The notes below the pieces were generated by a model that saw only the letters and a list, made by a program, of their open reading frames with translations, had not been told where the DNA came from and made no database searches. Below, one piece after another: positions 13,429-15,603 of a stretch of 15,603 bases of DNA (the first letter of the stretch is position 1; the number at the start of each line of letters is the position of its first letter). Made by a program: the position numbers and the translations under genes. Source of the stretch: Cuspidothrix sp046080565 (lineage in GTDB: Bacteria; Cyanobacteriota; Cyanobacteriia; Cyanobacteriales; Nostocaceae); assembly GCA_046080565.1 (NCBI GenBank), contig JBJTUF010000153.1, forward strand, positions 1-15,603, written 5' to 3'.

Positions 13429-13618
13429 TTACCCCAAGATTCAAAGCAATCAAACTGTTTTCCCATAGCTTAGTTAGTGCCTTTTCTATCTTAGAAGGCT
13501 GACTTTGCATGACTACATATATTGTTAGTTCCAAGGCAAGGAAATTCGATTAATCAATTTCATCTTGCTGTAATTTTCATGGGTAAAAAATAAATTTGTA
13601 AATCCAGGAGCATAGATA

Positions 13619-14989
13619 ATGTCTGAATTTCTTAATCAAGTTACTCGCCGTGAATTTATTGTAACGGCTGGAGTTTCAGCAGGTGCAGTATTATTAAAAG
13701 GCTGTTTCGGAAATCCTCCAGAAGCAGGTAACACCACCACCACCACCGCAACAACTGAACCAGTTGCTAATATTAGTTCAGAACAAAAACCTGAAACAAC
13801 CAAAGCAAAATTAGGATATATTCCCATTGTGGAATCTGCACCATTAATTATTGCTTTAGAAAAAGGCTTTTTTAAGAAATATGGAATGTCCGATGTAGAA
13901 CTTTCCAAACAAGCATCTTGGGGTTCTACACGGGATAACGTAGAAATTGGTTCTGCTGGTGGCGGTATTGATGGTGGTCAATGGCAAATGCCCATGCCAC
14001 ATTTAATTACAGAAGGTAAAATTACCAAAGGTAATAAACCCATTCCCATGTATGTCCTGGCACAGTTAATTACACATGGTAATGGAATAGCGATCGCTAA
14101 CAAACATCTAGGTAAAGGAGTCACCTTAAAACTAGATGCAGCTAAACCTTTATTTGCCAAACTTAAATCTGCCACACCATTTACCGCAGCTTTCACCTTT
14201 CCTCACGTTAACCAAGACTTGTGGATACGTTATTGGTTAGCAGCAAGTGGACTTGACCCAGATACAGATGTCAAATTATTAACAGTACCAGCAGCACAAA
14301 CTGTTGCCAATATGAAAACCGGGACAATGGATGCTTTCAGCACGGGCGACCCCTGGTCATATCGCATCGTTACAGACAAAATTGGCTTCATGGCTGCATT
14401 AACAGCCGAAATTTGGAAAAATCACCCCGAAGAATATTTTGCCATGAGAGGTGACTGGGTGGATCAACATCCCAAAGCCACAAAAGCCTTACTCAAAGGT
14501 ATCATGGAAGCCCAGCAATGGTTAGATAACTTTGATAACCGCAAAGAAGCAGCACAAATTTTAGCAGCTAAAAAATATTTTGGCTTATCTACACCAGAAA
14601 TTCTTGATAATCCATATCAAGGTAAATATGACATGGGTGATGGACGGAAAATTGATGATAAATCAATGGCTGCTTACTACTGGAAAGATGAAAAAGGTAG
14701 TGTTTCTTATCCATACCAAAGCCATGATTTATGGTTCATCACTGAAAATGTCCGTTGGGGATTCTTACCTAAAGATTACATAGCTAATGGTGCGGCTAAA
14801 GCCAAAGAATTAATCAAAAAAGTTAACCGCGAAGATATTTGGAAAGAAGCCGCTAAAGAATTAGGAATACCTGCGGCTGACATTCCTACCAGTACCTCTC
14901 GTGGAGTAGAGGAATTTTTCGATGGTGTGAAATTCGACCCTGAAAACCCAGAAGAATATCTCAAGAGTTTGAAAATCAAAAAAGCCTAA
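13619..14989 (+). CDS. nrtA: Nitrate/nitrite ABC transporter substrate-binding lipoprotein NrtA
   Basis: The 456-residue protein starts at ATG 13619 with AGGAG at 13606-13610, 8 bp upstream. The signal carries a twin-arginine start (TRREFIV, Arg10-Arg11) and a lipobox LLKGC with Cys29, so it should be exported folded and lipid-anchored. A Thr-rich linker (about 38-48) leads to the binding domain: LGYIPIVESAPLIIALEKG (65-83), QASWGSTRDN (98-107), GGGIDGGQWQMPMPHLITEG (114-133), GTMDAFSTGDPW and SYPYQSHDLWF. The GGQWQMPMPH form is that of NrtA rather than of the bicarbonate paralogue CmpA, which reads more like GAHILTPMPY there. NrtA delivers nitrate and nitrite to NrtBCD. In most Nostocales nirA precedes it; here it is preceded by 1 kb of repeats and bgtA. 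The downstream nrtB is interrupted. Confidence 0.9.
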   Translation: MSEFLNQVTRREFIVTAGVSAGAVLLKGCFGNPPEAGNTTTTTATTEPVANISSEQKPETTKAKLGYIPIVESAPLIIALEKGFFKKYGMSDVELSKQASWGSTRDNVEIGSAGGGIDGGQWQMPMPHLITEGKITKGNKPIPMYVLAQLITHGNGIAIANKHLGKGVTLKLDAAKPLFAKLKSATPFTAAFTFPHVNQDLWIRYWLAASGLDPDTDVKLLTVPAAQTVANMKTGTMDAFSTGDPWSYRIVTDKIGFMAALTAEIWKNHPEEYFAMRGDWVDQHPKATKALLKGIMEAQQWLDNFDNRKEAAQILAAKKYFGLSTPEILDNPYQGKYDMGDGRKIDDKSMAAYYWKDEKGSVSYPYQSHDLWFITENVRWGFLPKDYIANGAAKAKELIKKVNREDIWKEAAKELGIPAADIPTSTSRGVEEFFDGVKFDPENPEEYLKSLKIKKA

Positions 14990-15001
14990 TTTAAGAGAGG
15001 T

Positions 15002-15020
15002 AGGCGAATCTAATTCGCCT
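15002..15020 (+). other. Hairpin in the nrtA-nrtB gap
   Basis: AGGCGAAT (15002-15009) and ATTCGCCT (15013-15020) form a perfect 8-bp stem with a CTA loop, 12 bp after the nrtA stop. No T-run follows. Such hairpins often protect the binding-protein message so that it outnumbers the permease; this is inference. Confidence 0.5.
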
Positions 15021-15063
15021 TGAAAAACACAATCTTACCAATTATCACATTAAGGAAAAATTC

Positions 15064-15465
15064 ATGACTATAGCTCAAAAACGTCCTGCTACTTCTAAGC
15101 TTAATAATAGTTTTTTATCCGGTTTACAAAAGCAATTTCCTGAACTTATCCCTCCAGCAATTGCCTTACTGATTTTTCTCACTATTTGGCAACTATTTTC
15201 CTGGACTCCTGGTGCAACTTTACCAGGCCCTATTAACATTGTTCAAGACACTTGGCTATTAATTTTATATCCTTTTTATGACAAAGGTGGCACGGATAAA
15301 GGGTTATTTTGGCAAATTTGGGCTAGTTTGCAACGGGTGGCGATTAGCTATACCTTAGCGGCAATTGTGGGTATTGCTTTAGGGGTGTTAATTGGTGTTA
15401 ACAAAACCATGTCTAAAGCTTTAGATCCCCTATTTCAACTATTAAGAACAGTACCCCCTTTAGCA
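15064..15465 (+). pseudogene. nrtB: Nitrate transporter permease NrtB, 5' part only, interrupted by an insertion sequence
   Basis: The frame starts at ATG 15064 with AAGGA at 15052-15056. Residues 1-134 look like NrtB: a cytoplasmic start, a helix at about 29-46 (IPPAIALLIFLTIWQLF), PGATLPGPINIVQDTW, ASLQRVAISYTLAAIVGIALG (88-107) and LLRTVPPLA (126-134). In intact NrtB this motif continues as W-x-P-I-S and the protein runs to roughly 270-290 residues. Here it changes abruptly to GLFHSK and stops at 15486, because the DNA becomes the end of a transposase gene on the other strand. The missing half contains most of the membrane channel and the EAA ATPase-docking loop, so this fragment cannot work alone. 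The rest of nrtB may follow the insertion sequence outside the window. Confidence 0.85.
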
Positions 15466-15603
15466 GGGCTATTTCATTCTAAATAATTGCTTGAGAGTGG
15501 TAAGACCAAAAGAAGCAAATCTTTGTGCTTGAGCCATGTTTTTAAAGTCATGAGAACGGTAAAGATTTAGAGCTAAATTACGAGCTACAGCAAAAATTTG
15601 AAC
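15464..15603 (-). mobile_element. Insertion sequence end inserted in nrtB (continues past the right edge)
   Basis: Similarity to nrtB stops at codon 134 (15463-15465). From there CAGGGCTATTTCATTC is probably the terminal repeat, and a transposase reading frame ends only a few bases inside it. The other end, the target duplication and the remaining nrtB sequence lie outside the window, so the exact boundary is uncertain by a few bases. Confidence 0.75.
15469..15603 (-). CDS. Transposase, C-terminal 44 residues (partial)
   Basis: The minus strand is open from the window edge to a TAG at 15471-15469. The tail reads VQIFAVARNLALNLYRSHDF and ends FGLTTLKQLFRMK. R-N-x-A-L-N-L-Y-R followed by a helical M-A-Q-A-Q-R stretch is typical of the end of DDE transposases of the ISAs1/IS4-like groups found in cyanobacteria; I cannot fix the family from this piece. 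The catalytic residues lie outside the window. It is transcribed opposite to nrtB. Confidence 0.7.
   Translation of the reverse strand, partial: VQIFAVARNLALNLYRSHDFKNMAQAQRFASFGLTTLKQLFRMK

Larger units (their letters stand above)
12602..13618. other. About 1 kb of repeat-rich DNA between bgtA and nrtA
   Basis: No convincing gene lies here. The frame at 12906-13112 is built from repeats, and a minus-strand frame at 13346-13534 (62 residues) shows no family resemblance. Contents: GGTGACACTTCGACAAACTC-type repeat near 12650, degenerate heptamers (TATTCCC/TTGCC) at 12889-12924, a duplicated 59-88 bp unit, a MITE-like element, and hairpins at 13407-13428 and 13479-13499. The nrtA promoter should lie in the last few hundred bases, but a perfect NtcA site (GTA-N8-TAC) was not found by eye. 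Confidence 0.6.

Noticed and set aside
13346..13534. 62-residue minus-strand frame upstream of nrtA
   Set aside because: It covers two hairpins, starts at a rare TTG codon, and resembles no family; there is no good ribosome binding site.
13619..14989. Alternative reading of nrtA as cmpA (bicarbonate-binding protein)
   Set aside because: The GGGIDGGQWQMPMPHLITEG stretch and overall motif pattern are those of nitrate-binding NrtA; CmpA differs there.

Overview
The window is chromosomal DNA of a filamentous, probably heterocyst-forming cyanobacterium (Nostocales-like). Four things point there. About ten copies of the HIP1 octamer GCGATCGC are scattered through it. The intergenic DNA is AT-rich and full of cyanobacterial tandem heptamers (TTGGTAA, CAATTAC, GGCAAGA types) and small hairpin or MITE-like repeats. 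One gene block matches the Anabaena natF-natG-natH-bgtA amino-acid transporter locus. A cyanobacterial-type nrtA-nrtB nitrate transporter start lies at the right end. The species cannot be fixed from the sequence.

Layout. 1-759 is repeat-rich DNA with a possible gene tail at the left edge and one complete MITE-like element. 823-1659 (+) encodes an Rpn/PD-(D/E)XK-like protein with a DUF4351-type tail. 1739-2890 and 2953-4116 (both -) encode a class V aminotransferase (alanine/serine-glyoxylate type) and, upstream of it, a membrane-bound family 2 glycosyltransferase resembling CruG of carotenoid glycoside synthesis. 4117-4945 is mostly non-coding and holds a truncated copy of the first MITE. 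4946-5086 (+) is a 46-residue single-span membrane protein with a strong ribosome binding site. 5320-8187 (+) is a 955-residue fusion: a PlsY-like membrane domain, then an ATP-grasp domain, a long helical middle domain and a phospho-histidine domain, with no PEP-binding barrel. 8318-12601 (+) is the ABC amino-acid transporter: lipoprotein NatF, permeases NatG and NatH, ATPase BgtA. 12602-13618 is about 1 kb of repeats. 13619-14989 (+) is nrtA, the nitrate-binding lipoprotein. 15064 onward is nrtB, cut after codon 134 by an insertion sequence whose transposase end runs leftward from the right edge.

How the genes relate. NatFGH-BgtA should form the N-II type uptake system for acidic and neutral amino acids, with BgtA able to serve a second permease-binding protein (BgtB) encoded elsewhere. 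NrtA would feed the NrtBCD permease, but the insertion in nrtB should abolish high-affinity nitrate/nitrite uptake unless another copy exists; this would suit a strain living on N2, ammonium or organic nitrogen. The least explained item is the PlsY-like/phosphotransferase fusion. Its domain order resembles rifampicin phosphotransferases rather than PEP synthase, and the membrane domain suggests a lipid or other membrane-associated acceptor.
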